Source: Ridgeia piscesae
Lineage: Eukaryota > Annelida > Polychaeta > Sabellida > Siboglinidae
Length of the DNA: 64,000 bases
Direction of reading: 5' to 3'
Assembly (NCBI GenBank): GCA_025642075.2
Contig: JAODUO010000861.1
Coordinates: 135,437 to 199,436 of the forward strand
A program made the translations under genes and the position numbers. Positions 1 through 37,980 of this stretch are shown one piece after another. The notes under the pieces are model-generated. The model had not been told where the DNA came from and did not search any database. It saw only the letters and a program-made list of their open reading frames with translations. Numbering within the stretch: the first letter of the stretch is position 1; each line of letters begins with the position of its first letter.

Positions 1-847
1 GTTTGTTTTGTGGATTATGGACACAATCCAGGATGTTTTACTGTTTGGCTTGTGTTATTTAGGTATGTAGCCAACACCGTAGCCTGACATATAACGGATG
101 TACACACAGTCACATACACACATGCACACACACAACATACACACACGCTGATTTTTGTAAGGGTTGAAGAGAAGGAATACATTTGTACGAGGCAGAAGAA
201 AAAGGTTGATAATAATGTAACGTAATGTGTAAATAGCTGATGTTACTGGTATATCTTTGACCTATCACACCAGACGTACTTAATCCATACAGGTAGAATC
301 TCACAGGTGAGAATTCCTGTCATCTACAGGTGTATAACTGACATACTGACACCAGTTAAGTTGCTGTCTCCTGAGACGGACATGAAGATGTTGATAATGT
401 AGATGTTATATTCCCAGATATTTTATCTTTAAGTGAGTGTATTTTTGACACTGGGTGCCTTGCCGGTGACACTTGAGCCCTGGGATTCTCCGTCCCACCT
501 GGCTCTATTTATAGTGATAAATGAGCACAGCCTGCTCTCCCATAGACCCATACATGCCCCTTAACATGTTGGGTAATAACATATCAGATTGCCCCCCACA
601 CACTCACCACACCCCCTCCCCTGTCAGCTGACAGCTGCTGTATGGGGCGGGGTTTATTGAGTCACTGAGGTGTCCAGTCAGTGAGGACCATTGTTTCAAG
701 GTCTAATGATTTTCAAATGGTGGTTAATCTCAGGGTGTGACTGTCTTGATCAGTGTAAGTAGAACCTGTCTGCAACGACCACTCACTACAGGTTAGTTCA
801 TATTAAAAAGACGGGGAGCCATGAAAGTAGCCATTTAAAACAAGTGT
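1..847. other. No gene recognised
   Basis: Upstream or first-intron DNA of the RhoGEF gene. Short CA-rich tract at ~100-150. No convincing coding frame, splice pair or repeat family seen. Confidence 0.5.
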
Positions 848-1192
848 CACTTAAAACACAGGGCGCAGTGGCTCAGGGGTAGAGCTTCGGACTCTCAACT
901 AGGAGGACCCGGGTTTGAATCCTGTGCTGCAGTGTTAAAACCTTGGGCAAGTTTTTTCACTCTACATTGCTCCAGTTCACTCAACTGTATAAATGAGTAC
1001 CTGGCTATAGACAGTGGTGGATATGTGTACGAGCAGTCTTTGTACATTAATTGTCTGTATGGCTGAATGCTTCCCAGAGAAGTTAAGACAGTGTCTAGTT
1101 GAACAGGTCTGTCAGGGAAGTAAAGTGTAAAGTACTTTGAGCAATCCTGAGGACTGGATACTGCGCTATTATAACAATTTACCCTTTTTACC
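848..1192 (+). mobile_element. tRNA-derived SINE
   Basis: The 5' part resembles a tRNA, with an A box (TGGCTCAGGGG, from ~869) and a B box (GGTTTGAATCC, 912-922), 33 bases apart. It is followed by a body with TTGGGCAAGTTTTTTCACTC and ATGAGTACCTGG, and a tail with AAAGTACTTTGAGCAATCC and TGCGCTATTATAA, the kind of L2/CR1-like 3' end shared by many SINEs. TTTAAAACA-GTGT sequences before (834) and after (1194) could be the target-site duplication, with one difference. It does not fold as a clean tRNA, so it is not a tRNA gene. Confidence 0.75.
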
Positions 1193-4100
1193 TTTAAAAC
1201 AGTGTTTGTCCAAGACAGGTCTACTGTGAAGTGTAATCATATAGTAATCATAAAGTTTTGCCTGTGCTTCTGTCATGTCTGTGAAATGCACAGTCTAACA
1301 GTGGCTTACAGAAGCTCATTGAAGGATATGAGGTATGAATTTATTGCAAGTTCTGTATCAGTGTTTGCTCTGTGTAGACTCTGGTGGGCAACGTTTCTAC
1401 AGGTTGACAATATATATGCAGTTGTTGCTTCTGCAGTTACCACTGGTGACAAATACAACTGAAAGTCATGTTTCTGAGTGAACAGTGAACGTCGTGTTTC
1501 ACAGTGTGCTCAAAATTTAAATCGGCCCACCCATGAGTGTTGTGTTTGTTTGGTATGGATATTTTTGTCTTAACTACGTCATGCTTCAGCCCTGCTGGCC
1601 TTACCTGTAATTGTCACCGTAACTGATTGCTTGATAACAATTAATGTTACAAGTTACTTTTTTCTGGCCTTGGGCAACTTATGAAATGTTATTGTGGAGC
1701 CGCCCTCAATTTGTACCTGGCCAAGTTATTAAGGCAGCATTGTGTGTATACCTGTGCCAATATACAGGTACAGTAATGTCACTAAAACACCTGTCATGTG
1801 GACTTTGTTAAATGACAAATGATAGTTGTGGAACAGGTGTTGTGAGTGGCTCATGAAAAGTATTCATGTAAAAATACTGATTTTATGTTTTTATTCACTT
1901 TCAAACTTGGTTAAGAATATATGGAATTGGAATTTGATCCTGGAATTGTTAAGATCCGTGTTAGGATGTCAATATTGACAGGGACAGAAACTGTACACAA
2001 GTCTTTCTAAAGCCCGGTTGTTGAACGTGTTATTGTAGGATCTAGTTGCTACCTCTGGGCCTTCTCATGGCAGTTTAGATTTCCCCCGATACGCTATCTG
2101 TGTATTGCCAATTAAGTTCCACCAACAAAAGCTGGTAGTCATTTCCACAGCTGAATTGACTGGGTGAGTGAGTACTGCAGGCCTGTGGGGGCTTCCCTTC
2201 TAATAGCGGTCTGCCTCCTTTCTACACAAGAGAGGATGCTGGCAGAGAGTCTGAGCATTAACTTTAATGTCTTGAGGGAAGTCTAGGTTGAAGTTTTATA
2301 TCTCACCTGTTTGGGCTTAGGGGGTTCACTTGAGAGAAAGCACAGAGATAGTACAGACTCTGTGGTTGTTTTATCTGTAGGACTCGGGGCAAAGCAGAAG
2401 GAAGCCCATTTTTAATGTTCATGTCTCACATGTGAGGTTGGGGGGTCCACGTGGTTACAGTCTTTTAACTCTGTCTCATCTGTGTAATTTGTGAGGGCAA
2501 AACAGAGGGAAATCCATGATTAATTGTTTTCAAGTCTCATTTGTAGCATGTGGGGGTCACCGTTAGGGGGAAAACCAGGGATAATCCAGGTAACATTTTT
2601 GTTTCATCTGCAGCAGGGGACTGGTAAAATACATACTGGATACCTGTACTTGTTAATAGAAAGTGTGTTCAAAATTCACCATTGCTCATATACATGACAG
2701 CACACAGACAATGTAGTGTGTAGTTTGTATCCTGTGAGAACAGTAAACCCGTAACAGTCAGATAACGCACGGAGGAGATTAATTATGAGCATCTTGAAAC
2801 ATGGACATGCTGTAAGAACCCTTGTCAGTGTCACCCTAAAGCAGTCCAGACCCTGGCGGAGGTACACTCACTACGCTGGTATCTTGTGGACACACTGGCC
2901 AGACGCCTCAGTGTAAACAGCAGTGGTAGGCTAGGCTGGTCACAGCCGACTCTGTCTTATGTCTGGCCAGTCCTGTGTAGAACCCAGTCTCAGTCTACAA
3001 GTATCAACACAGACAGGACTGTGTCTGCTCACCACACCAACTCTCAGCAACTGGTGCAACTATATTTATGCAGTTGTTTGTCAGTGACTAAAAGCTAATC
3101 AGTATTGCCAATTTGGTAATTATTGTGTTTGTTTATTTATTTATAATCGATTGTAATTAATTCAAAGCATAAGTGGAAATATAATTAAACATAAACATGG
3201 TAACACTGTCTGGTTGAGATACGATTGCATATAATGTGCTGGTGCCCATGGCCATTGCTTTCAGTGTATGGAAGTCAGATAAGGTTAATCCTTATTTACC
3301 TGTACAGTGAGATATACCTGGATCAGTACCTGAGAACAAATAAGCCGTCATCAGATCACAAAAAGCCTACAGATAACTAATTAGGCTTAAGGAACTAGAG
3401 GTGAGGCAAAAGTTGTAGACAAGACTGGTCCCTGTGTTTTGAGAAATGTAATCACAACCAGGCACTGTGCTGATTGCCAGGTAAAGCCAGGTGCGCTATC
3501 AAAGGCGTACCTGAGTCTTGTAATTATCAAATTACAGTTTGACCTGGGAACATGTAGATGTATTGTAGACACAGAGTGTTTAGTGGAGTTGACTACAGGC
3601 CGGGACACTGTGGGACATGTCATCAGTCTGCGCAGTAATGTCCGAGGTGGGAGATAACTGACAATTATGTTTGTCTGGTCTTCACCTGATTTGTAGGTTA
3701 GAAAGGTGTAATTGGTGGGGGACTTCTGACAATGACGGCCTGTCAGACTGACAGGTAGGGTGACAGGAGACATGTAGTATCTTACTGGGTGAAGACAGCT
3801 AGATGTAGGGTTGCAATCCAACAGTTGTTGGGATTGCAGCAAGCTGGGTGAGATCTGGGAGAGGGAAAGTGTTTTAAACTGATACTGTTCCACGCACAGT
3901 GAATGAGTCAGTGACTTTGTGGGTCAATTGAAAGGTCAGTTTCATTCAGTTTTATTCAATGCCAGTAGATGGACAGAGGTAGAATAAATAAGTGACTTTA
4001 GTCTCGTGTAAATCTGAAAGGAGAACATGTTCCTGTTTTGCTGTAGCACTTCCACTATGTGGTATACTTGACAGCAGTTTGTGTCTAGTTGTATTAGCTG

Positions 4101-5872
4101 ACTGAATGGAAGCATGGACACACACAGGGAACAGAAGGGATGCCGTAGGATGTTTCAGGGGAAGTTTCAGGGGAAGTTGAGGATCTGACGCCTACTGGTG
4201 GCATCTGGTGTGGTCGGGAAGAACCTAATTTAATCCAAGTAGGAAGGATGTTGTGTGGTCACTGGTCAGTTGGTCAGTAGTTAGTGTGGGATTGAGAGCC
4301 CAGGCAGCTGATCCCACTTAAACATCTGAGTAATGCGTGTTGCTGAGATAAGCCATAGTTCAGCAGGGGTGAGTGAAACTGTGGATTTGACAGTACCCTG
4401 GTAATCCATTACATTGACATCTCTGTGCATTCACTTATGGCCCCCACCCTGCTCTCGCAGTCTACAGCACAAGTGAGTCCATGTTCCTTGGCTGTTGACA
4501 CAACCCAGTAATTCAGACACACACTGTTTATGGCTGTGTCAATATGTGAAATATCATCTGTCGCTGTACTGGGAAATAGTGGCAAGGAAACCGTAGAGTT
4601 CTGTTATTGTCGGTGCAATTGATTTGCAATAAAATACTGCGCAGGTTCCTGGTTTAAACCTTAGATCAAGTATTGACTGACAGCTGCAGAGATGTCCAGA
4701 TGTGCTTAGGGGTAATTAGTTGGGGTAATTAGCAAGGTAGGATATTTCATGCTTCATTTCCTGCAGGGTGCATTTATGGGGTGCAGTGATGAGGGTGAAT
4801 TGGGTGGACAGAGTGGAAGGTGGGAGAAGTCTCAATCAAATGTGCATTAGGAGTTCACGAGCTGGCTGGACGCTGTGTCTGGACAGGTCTGGTGGTGACA
4901 GCAGTGTCTGGGTCAAAGTGGTCAACTAATGTGGTGTACCTTTGATAAGACTACTGTGTCACTTGCTCCAGGCTGTTCACCTGAGTAGATATGGCGGGAT
5001 GTCCACTGGGTCTAGTGTAGAAGCCAGCAGGGAGGACAGAAAGACAGTAGAGCTGTAACAGTGGGTGCAGTACAACCGCAATTCGCAACACGCAAGGCGA
5101 CATTCCATGGCTGCGCAACCGCATCTTTTTCTCACTGCTCGGGTGACGGAGGTGTTGTTTCATTGAGTCTAATTCACCACTTAATCGGTTCTGGTATGTG
5201 ACAATTGGAGACAATGACTGACACCTGCCAGTCATACAGTGGCTGCACCCAATCCCCCCACTACACCCAGTTCAGACAGGGGAGGAGTTTCAGGAGGGCG
5301 ACCTGCGTTGATGAAACACGTCATTGTGTCACTTTGGGAGTAATGTTAGGTGACATTAGTACAAGTGTCAAGTACATTTGTGTAGGCAGTTTGACATCTG
5401 CGACTTGTGTCGTGTTGCAAGACAGATTCCTTCCTGTCTCTCTTTGACGGGATCGCAGGGCAAGAAAAACAACTTGTTTATCTGTAATCCATCGCATGCC
5501 GTAATCTCTTCTGGCCCAGGTCTGTTGCGTTGCATCTGCAGTTCTGCACTACATGTATAGCTGTTTCAAGGGATTTATCAAACGTTGCCAGATTCAGCAG
5601 CGAATAAGGTAGTGTGTTGACATACAACTTGGGACAGGTTTATCTAAGTAGGCATTGTATTTGGGTCATTCTTTTATCTTATAAGTGTTGCTTGCTTTCT
5701 TCGGTGACTGTTGATGTGGAATATATGAATGTGCAGTGGTTGTATGTGTCTGCAGATCAAATAATCTTTAATACACAAAACTGTGCACGTAGACATAAAA
5801 CTACATGACATCTGTGTGCATTGCATGTGTAGTACATTTATTAAACTTACAAATAATATTTTACTTTTCCAG
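1193..5872. other. Upstream or intronic DNA, no gene recognised
   Basis: Reading both strands I find only short open frames without family resemblance (the longest is about 168 codons on the minus strand at 3387-3893). The stretch ends in the acceptor of exon A at 5872. A first non-coding or short coding exon of the RhoGEF gene may lie here or before the window. Confidence 0.45.
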
Positions 5873-31059
<25,187 letters not shown>

Positions 31060-31763
31060 CCACCAGTAGATTGCCTTGCTTCGGCAGAACATGTCCAGTT
31101 ATTTGCCTGATGATTATTTTTGAGAGACGCTGTACTAGCAATGACAATGCATTGTTATATATAATTACATGACTTGTGAATGCCAGGTTTTGTGCAGGGA
31201 TACAAGGTTCGGAAGTGAATTTAATTAATGGGTATATAAGTGATGAATACACCGGCGTGCCTTCAAATCTTCTGCGTATCGTATTTGCCTTTCCAGTGAT
31301 GATTGGGGGCGATCAAGTCATGCTTGGGTCATGAAGCGGTGATGGGAAACAGATCTACAGTTTTCAGTTAAATTTTTAAGTTGATTGCATTTAACTGCAG
31401 ATTATTTGCATTAGAATAGGATATTTTATGCATTGCAGCTAACATATCACTGCTTTTTTCTATTTTTCTCCTATCATGAAGAAATCGTTTTGCCTAATTT
31501 GAGGACCGGTAGTCACTTTTTGGAGAACGTGGATTTAAGGATTGCTGTTTGCTGCTTATGCTAGGAGATGGTGCCAAATACACACGCTAGTGAATAGTGT
31601 GTCTACGTGTGACAAACTATTTATTTACTCAGTTTGTTCTTCAGTCTTGTCAGATTGAATCAAAATACCGGTACCCTTGTATAGAAAAAGGTTAAGTTAT
31701 TTTATAGCACTGTTTGAATTAATTATTTTATGATATATGTAATATTATTAAATTTACAATAAA
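31060..31763 (+). other. 3' UTR of the RhoGEF gene
   Basis: AT-rich sequence after the stop codon, with no coding signal. It contains a consensus AATAAA at 31758-31763 followed by a GT/T-rich stretch, a plausible cleavage and polyadenylation site. Confidence 0.6.
31758..31763 (+). terminator. Polyadenylation signal AATAAA, RhoGEF gene
   Basis: First consensus AATAAA after the stop codon at 31059, followed within 30 bases by a TG-rich element (GATGTTGAAGATGTGTG). Confidence 0.55.
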
Positions 31764-33015
31764 TTTTATGATGTTGAAGATGTGTGAACTTTGCAGCGTT
31801 TATTAATGTATTTTGTTACCTCATGTGAACCTCCATATAATGCAGTCTTTTTTGTGGAACACTGCGTCGTTTTAAAAAATAGCCTCTACTTGTTAAAATG
31901 TATTTATTATTTGATTTAGTATAAAGGCAGCAAAATGACACATTCGGCAATAGCATGCCCACAGTGTTCCACATTAAATACTCCATTATACGTTAATGTT
32001 ACATGTACAGACGGAATACAAACATGCACACCTCAACATTCTCTATTCACCCCGTTGTTCACATGACTCTCTTTGTGGTTCCAGGTGCCAGCACTGAATA
32101 CCCAGCATGCACTGCTGCCCTAACCCCTCTGACTTCTTGCACTACACCCAAGTGACCACTGGAGCATGCACGCACGCGCGTGTGTATGTGTGTGTGCGCA
32201 CAGTTGCCGTGACGCAACTGGAGCTGACCTGTGTGTGCTGCCTGCTCCACCTGCTCCACTTACTCACCTCGCTTCCTCTGCTTCATCGGTGGTGCCTGCT
32301 TTACTGCTCCACTGTCTGCTGCACTGTCTAGTCTACCTGGTGAACAAGGCTGCTTGTTATGTGTCATCTGTCACTGCCAACCGGGTGTTAAGAAACTGAT
32401 TTTAACAACCGAACATTAAGTCTGGACATGAACCAAAAATGACTGTCAGTCGATTTTGTGATTTTGGCAGAAATGCATTCCTCATAACCTCATCTTGTAA
32501 TGTCCAGTTTGTTCTCCTTGATAGACCATCCAAAGCTAATGTCATAAGTGCATTTGTGAACCGTAAGATTAACGTCTGTACATTATTAGACAAATTACAT
32601 CGTCTCTTGAAATTATGTTTTCATAAAGGTTGCGTAAAAGATATAAAAAGTCAACTTCGCAATCTTGTGGCTTAATACTCCCTTTGCTGTGACAGGTCAT
32701 GTCTTAATTAGATTTATATGCATAAAGTCTTAGAAACCCTGTCCCCCTGTGTATGCCCCGACCCAACGTGTTATTGTCACTGCATAGGGTACAAAGTAAT
32801 CCTACCTCTTGCCCTCTGTCTCTGATGTCTACATACTGCATATGTAATTACCAGGTGCTGTTACCCCCTTCCTGTTCATCAGTTTCAGGTAATCGCATAC
32901 ATATTTTTTTCAGTGATTGTAATAATTAATTATTACTCCTAATTACATAAAGAATGATTAATTTTTATAACTGCTCGGAAAAAGATTAAAATTATATATA
33001 TATACATACACGTGT
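31764..33015. other. Intergenic, no gene recognised
   Basis: No supported coding region. Short open frames at 32439-32675 and nearby lack family resemblance. Confidence 0.5.
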
Positions 33016-33085
33016 ATCATCGCTTAATTACCCTCTGACAGCCTACAATAACTGCTTATTTCATGTAATATATATATATGTGTTA

Positions 33086-33152
<67 letters not shown>

Positions 33153-33197
33153 ACATGAGGTAAGCAGTTGTTATACGCTGTCAGGTTAAGCAATGAT
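33016..33197. mobile_element. Small foldback (MITE-like) element with a TA microsatellite loop
   Basis: The left arm (33016-33069, ATCATCGCTTAA... to TTCATGTAATA) and the right arm (33151-33197) are imperfect inverted repeats of about 50 bases with a few mismatches and two short gaps. They enclose (TA)n with a TGTG interruption. Hairpin structure is seen directly; classification as a MITE is inference. Confidence 0.6.
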
Positions 33198-34140
33198 CTG
33201 TTCTCCTATGCATCGTTTTCATACATTAACATTTTACACCGACATAGAAAATCACAACCAGAAGTCTCGCCTCCCAGGGTTTAAAGGTCACCGTCTTCTT
33301 AAAGAAGCTTGGCTTTCAGTCTCCACCATCCTCATGACCCAGGCACTTTCGAACACATCAATACCCCTGGCGTATTGATCTATCAGAATGTGTCAGCTGT
33401 TGTACTAATAGATCAAATCATACATTTGGGAAAGTGGGGCCTCTATAGTAACAGGCTGGCTGGTAGGATGCGCAGACAGACATCTGTATTTGCTATTTGA
33501 GTTGGTGCACTTGCTTGTATCCCGGAATCAAGACCTCTGAAGACAACACAAGGGAAGACGTACCACCGACTCGGCAGATGTCCGGCAATGCAGGGTGGTG
33601 GACGACTTCTGCCACCCCTGGTCTTGACGGGGTGTCGTCATTCAAGTCATATCTCTCAGTGTTTGTAAACGGTGATGCACACAGCATCGTCTCAGGAATT
33701 GAATTCCATATGTTTGCACAAATAACTTACTTTGTTTCAGTACAACTCATAAATAAAATGGACCAGGGAAAATAATTGATAATTAACTTATGTGATACTT
33801 CAAAAATTAAACCTTACCATATATAAGGAGTTGCCAAAAATATACAGTAGGTAAATAAATGTTGTGTGAAGTTAATGGTAAACTGTATACAGTTATAAAT
33901 GTAGATAGTCACGAGACATATATTTATCCTGTATTTATAGGGAAACAAGTGTTTGTATGTTTCTGATGTTTTTAGTTGTGCAGTAGGTCACACCAGACCA
34001 TATGTAAATATTAATTTATGAATCAGTTCCGGCTGAGTGACAAGGAGAATGATCCTGACGCCTGCTGGGGAGAAACCAAGGTTGTTGTCAATAGGGATGG
34101 GATATTAATTTGTGCAGTAACCAGCAGTTGTGTCCCTTGT
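33198..34140. other. Intergenic, no gene recognised
   Basis: AT-rich unique sequence. From 34018 an ATG opens a frame of ~40 unique codons (MNQFRLSDKENDPDACWGET...) that runs into the 33-bp array. Confidence 0.5.
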
Positions 34141-35645
34141 GACACTGCTCCTGGTGACACTATGGGTACTTGTGACACTGCTCCTGGTGACACTATGAGT
34201 ACTTGTGACACTGCTCCTGGTAACACTATGAGTACTTGTGACACTGCTCCTGGTAACACTATGAGTACTTGTGACACTGCTCCTGGTGACACTATGGGTA
34301 CTTGTGACACTGCTCCTGGTGACACTATGAGTACTTGTGACACTGCTCCTGGTAACACTATGAGTACTTGTGATACTGCTCCTGGTGACACTATGAGTAC
34401 TTGTGACACTGCTCCTGGTGACACTATGGGTACTTGTGACACTGCTCCTGGTGACACTATGAGTACTTGTGACACTGCTCCTGGTAACACTATGAGTACT
34501 TGTGACACTGCTCCTGGTGACACTATGGGTACTTGTGACACTGCTCCTGGTGACACTATGAGTACTTGTGACACTGCTCCTGGTAACACTATGAGTACTT
34601 GTGACACTGCTCCTGGTGACACTATGGGTACTTGCGACACTGCTCCTGGTGACACTATGAGTACTTGTGACACTGCTCCTGGTAACACTATGAGTACTTG
34701 TGATACTGCTCCTGGTGACACTATGAGTACTTGTGACACTGCTCCTGGTGACACTATGGGTACTTGTGACACTGCTCCTGGTGACACTATGAGTACTTGT
34801 GACACTGCTCCTGGTAACACTATGAGTACTTGTGACACTGCTCCTGGTGACACTATGGGTACTTGTGACACTGCTCCTGGTGACACTATGAGTACTTGTG
34901 ACACTGCTCCTGGTAACACTATGAGTACTTGTGACACTGCTCCTGGTGACACTATGGGTACTTGCGACACTGCTCCTGGTGACACTATGAGTACTTGTGA
35001 CACTAGTGGTGACACTATAAGTACTTGTGACACTACTCCTGGTGACACTATGAGAACTTGTAACACTGCTCCTGGTGACACTATGAGTCTTGTGTCACTA
35101 CTGCTGGTGACACTATGAGTACTTGTGACACTGCTCCTGGTGACACAATGAGTACTTGTGACACTGCTCCTGGTAACACTATGAGTACTTGTGACACTGC
35201 TGGTGACACTATGAGTACTTGTGACACTACTCCTGGTGACATTATGAGTACTTCTGACACTGCTCCTGGTGACACTATGAGTACTTGTGACACTACTCCT
35301 GGTGACCCTATGAGTACTTGTGACACTACTGGTGACACTATAAGTACTTGTGACACTACTCCTGGTGACACTATGAGAACTGGTAACACTGCTCATGGTG
35401 ACACTATGAGTCTTGTGTCACTACTGCTGGTGACACTGTGAGTACTTGTGACACTGCTCCTGCTGACACAATGAGTCTTGTGTCACTACTGCTGGTGACA
35501 CTATGAGTACTTGTGACACTGCTCCTGGTGACACTATGAGTACTTGTGACACTGCTCCTGGTGACACTATAAGTATTTGTGACACTACTCCTGGTGACAC
35601 TATGAGTATTTGTGACACTACTGCTGGTGACACTATGAGTACTTG
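34138..35645 (+). repeat. 33-bp minisatellite, ~45 copies, with a 330-bp higher-order repeat
   Basis: Unit ACTTGTGACACTGCTCCTGG then TGACACTATGAGT. Three unit types (ending GGGT, AGT, or with AACACT) follow each other in mostly regular order. Rare variants recur at 330-base spacing: TTGCGACAC at 34632 and 34962, TGATACTGC at 34371 and 34701. The period is a multiple of 3, so the plus strand reads CDTAPGDTMST repeats and the minus strand is open too. After 35000 units become more varied (ACTACTCCTGG, shorter units). Confidence 0.96.
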
Positions 35646-35744
35646 TACAAGTATAGATGTCGTATCCGTGAGCAGGTGAATTCTGAATGCCGTAATTAAA
35701 TATGGACAATTATAATTTGTGTTGTGTGTACATTCAGTTGTTCA

Positions 35745-37440
35745 AAAATGAGGGTGCCCGCTCCCAAGTTTTATTTTTTATTTACTAAAATGAGGGTGCC
35801 CGCTCCCAAGTTTTATTTTTTATTTACTAAAATGAGGGTGCCTGCTCCCAAGTTTTATTTTTTATTTACTAAAATGAGGGTGCCCGCTCCCAAGTTTTAT
35901 TTTTTATTTACTAAAATGAGGGTGCCCGCTCCCAAGTTTTATTTTTTATTTAGTAAAATGACTGTGCCCGCTCCCAAGTTTTATTTTTTATTTACTAAAA
36001 TGAGGGTGCCCGCTCCCAAGTTTTATTTTTTATTTACTAAAATGAGGGTTCCCGCTCCCAAGTTTTATTTTTTATTTAGTAAAATGACTGCCCGCTCCCA
36101 AGTTTTATTTTTTATTTACTAAAAGGAGGGTGCCCGCTCCCAAGTTTTATTTTTTATTTACTAAAATGAGGGTGCCCGCTCCCAAGTTTTATTTTTTATT
36201 TACTAAAATGAGGGTGCCCGCTCCCAAGTTTTATTTTTTATTTACTAAAATGAGGGTGCCCGCTCCCAAGTTTTATTTTTTATTTACTAAAATGAGGGTG
36301 CCCGCTCCCAAGTTTTATTTTTTATTTAGTAAAATGACTGTGCCCGCTCCCAAGTTTTATTTTTTATTTACTAAAATGAGGGTCCCCGCTCCCAAGTTTT
36401 ATTTTTTATTTGCTAAAATGAGGGTGCCCGCTCCCAAGTTTTATTTTTTATTTACTAAAATGAGGGTTCCCGCTCCCAAGTTTTATTTTTTATTTAGTAA
36501 AATGACTGCCCGCTCCCAAGTTTTATTTTTTATTTACTAAAATGAGGGTGCCCGCTCCCAAGTTTTATTTTTTATTTACTAAAATGAGGGTGCCCGCTCC
36601 CAAGTTTTATTTTTTATTTACTAAAATGAGGGTGCCCGCTCCCAAGTTTTATTTTTTATTTACTAAAATGAGGGTGCCCGCTCCCAAGTTTTATTTTTTA
36701 TTTACTAAAATGAGGGTGCCCGCTCCCAAGTTTTATTTTTTATTTAGTAAAATGACTGCCCGCTCCCAAGTTTTATTTTTTATTTACTAAAATGACTGCC
36801 CGCTCCCAAGTTTTATTTTTTATTTACTAAAATGAGGGTGCCCGCTCCCAAGTTTTATTTTTTATTTAGTAAAATGACTGCCCACTCCCAAGTTTTATGT
36901 TTTATTTAGTAAAATGAGGGTGCCCGCTCCCAAGTTTTATTTTTTATTTACTAAAATGCGGGTGCCCGCTCCCAAGTTTTATTTTTTATTTACTAAAATG
37001 CGGGTGCCCGTTCCCAAGTTTTATTTTTTATTTAGTAAAATGAGGGTGCCCGCTCCCAAATTTAATTTTTTATTTAGTAAAATGAGGGTGCCCGCTCCCA
37101 AGTTTTATTTTTTATTTAGTAAAATGACTGTGCCCGCTCCCAAGTTTTATGTTTTATTTAGTAAAATGAGGGTGCCCGCTCCCAAGTTTTATTTTTTATT
37201 TACTAAAATGAAGGTGCCCGCTCCCAAGTTTTATTTTTTATTTAGTAAAATGAGGGTGCCCGCTCCCAAGTTTTATTTTTTATTTAAAATATGGGTGTCC
37301 GCTCCCAAGTTTTATTTTTTATTTAGTAAAATATGGGTGTCCGCTCCCAAGTTTTATTTTTTATTTAGTAAAATGCGGGTGCCTGCTCCCAAGTTTTATT
37401 TTTTATTTAGTAAAATGTGGGTGCCCATTCCTGTTTTATT
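35745..37440 (+). repeat. 42-bp minisatellite, ~40 copies
   Basis: Unit AAAATGAGGGTGCCCGCTCC followed by CAAGTTTTATTTTTTATTTACT. Variants GACTGTGCCC, GACTGCCC (shortened by 2-4 bases) and GGGTTCCC recur; the GGGTTCCC then GACTGCCC pair appears twice, ~418 bases apart. The 14-codon period produces MRVPAPKFYFLFTK frames, which I treat as artefacts. Confidence 0.96.
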
Positions 37441-37835
37441 TGTTTATTTACTATGACGCTGTACGTACTTGTGACTACAACATGCATGCTGAAGGTTTGC
37501 TGCCTGCCAATTTGTGTTTAGTTACTTTATTAAGTTCGGAACAACGTTTGCAATCTGAAAGATTCCACCTGCAACATGTTCAAATGGTAAACCAAACATC
37601 CTGTCTCAAAAGAAAATTTACTGGCAATAATGCTGAGGCGAACAGAGTTAACCGCTATATGCTTTGATGTTTAACTTTCCCACGTTCTAGACAGCAGACT
37701 TCCCATTGCAAATTACTGCTCTGCCAATTCTGGGCAGAGGAGCTGGCACCCCCCTCTCCCTTTAATGACATGGTACTGCTGAAAGATACGATAGGCCTAT
37801 ATGTGACTACCACAGAATACAATGTCAGACAGAGA
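37441..37835. other. Intergenic, no gene recognised
   Basis: Unique sequence between the 42-bp array and a CA-rich repeat; no supported gene. Confidence 0.5.
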
Positions 37836-37980
37836 AATGCACATGCGTAGTGCACACACATGCGTAGTGCACACACGTGTAGTGCACACACATGCGTAGT
37901 GCACACACGTGTAGTGCACACACATGCGTAGTGCACACACGTGTAGTACATACATGTGCAGTGCACACACATGCACATTC
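37836..37980 (+). repeat. CACACATGCGTAGTG repeat
   Basis: Alternating GTAGTGCACACACATGC and GTAGTGCACACACGTGT units of 16-17 bases, ~8 copies, in CA-rich sequence. Confidence 0.85.

Noticed and set aside
861..930. Functional tRNA gene
   Set aside because: A and B boxes are present, but the acceptor stem pairs poorly and a SINE body and tail follow, so it is a SINE head.
3387..3893. 168-codon minus-strand open frame
   Set aside because: Low-information composition with no recognisable motif. The opposite strand is partly open too; no promoter or splice evidence.
35724..37456. MRVPAPKFYFLF repeat frames as a repetitive secreted protein
   Set aside because: Frames are interrupted by unit-length variants that shift frame, and no leader or signal sequence is present.
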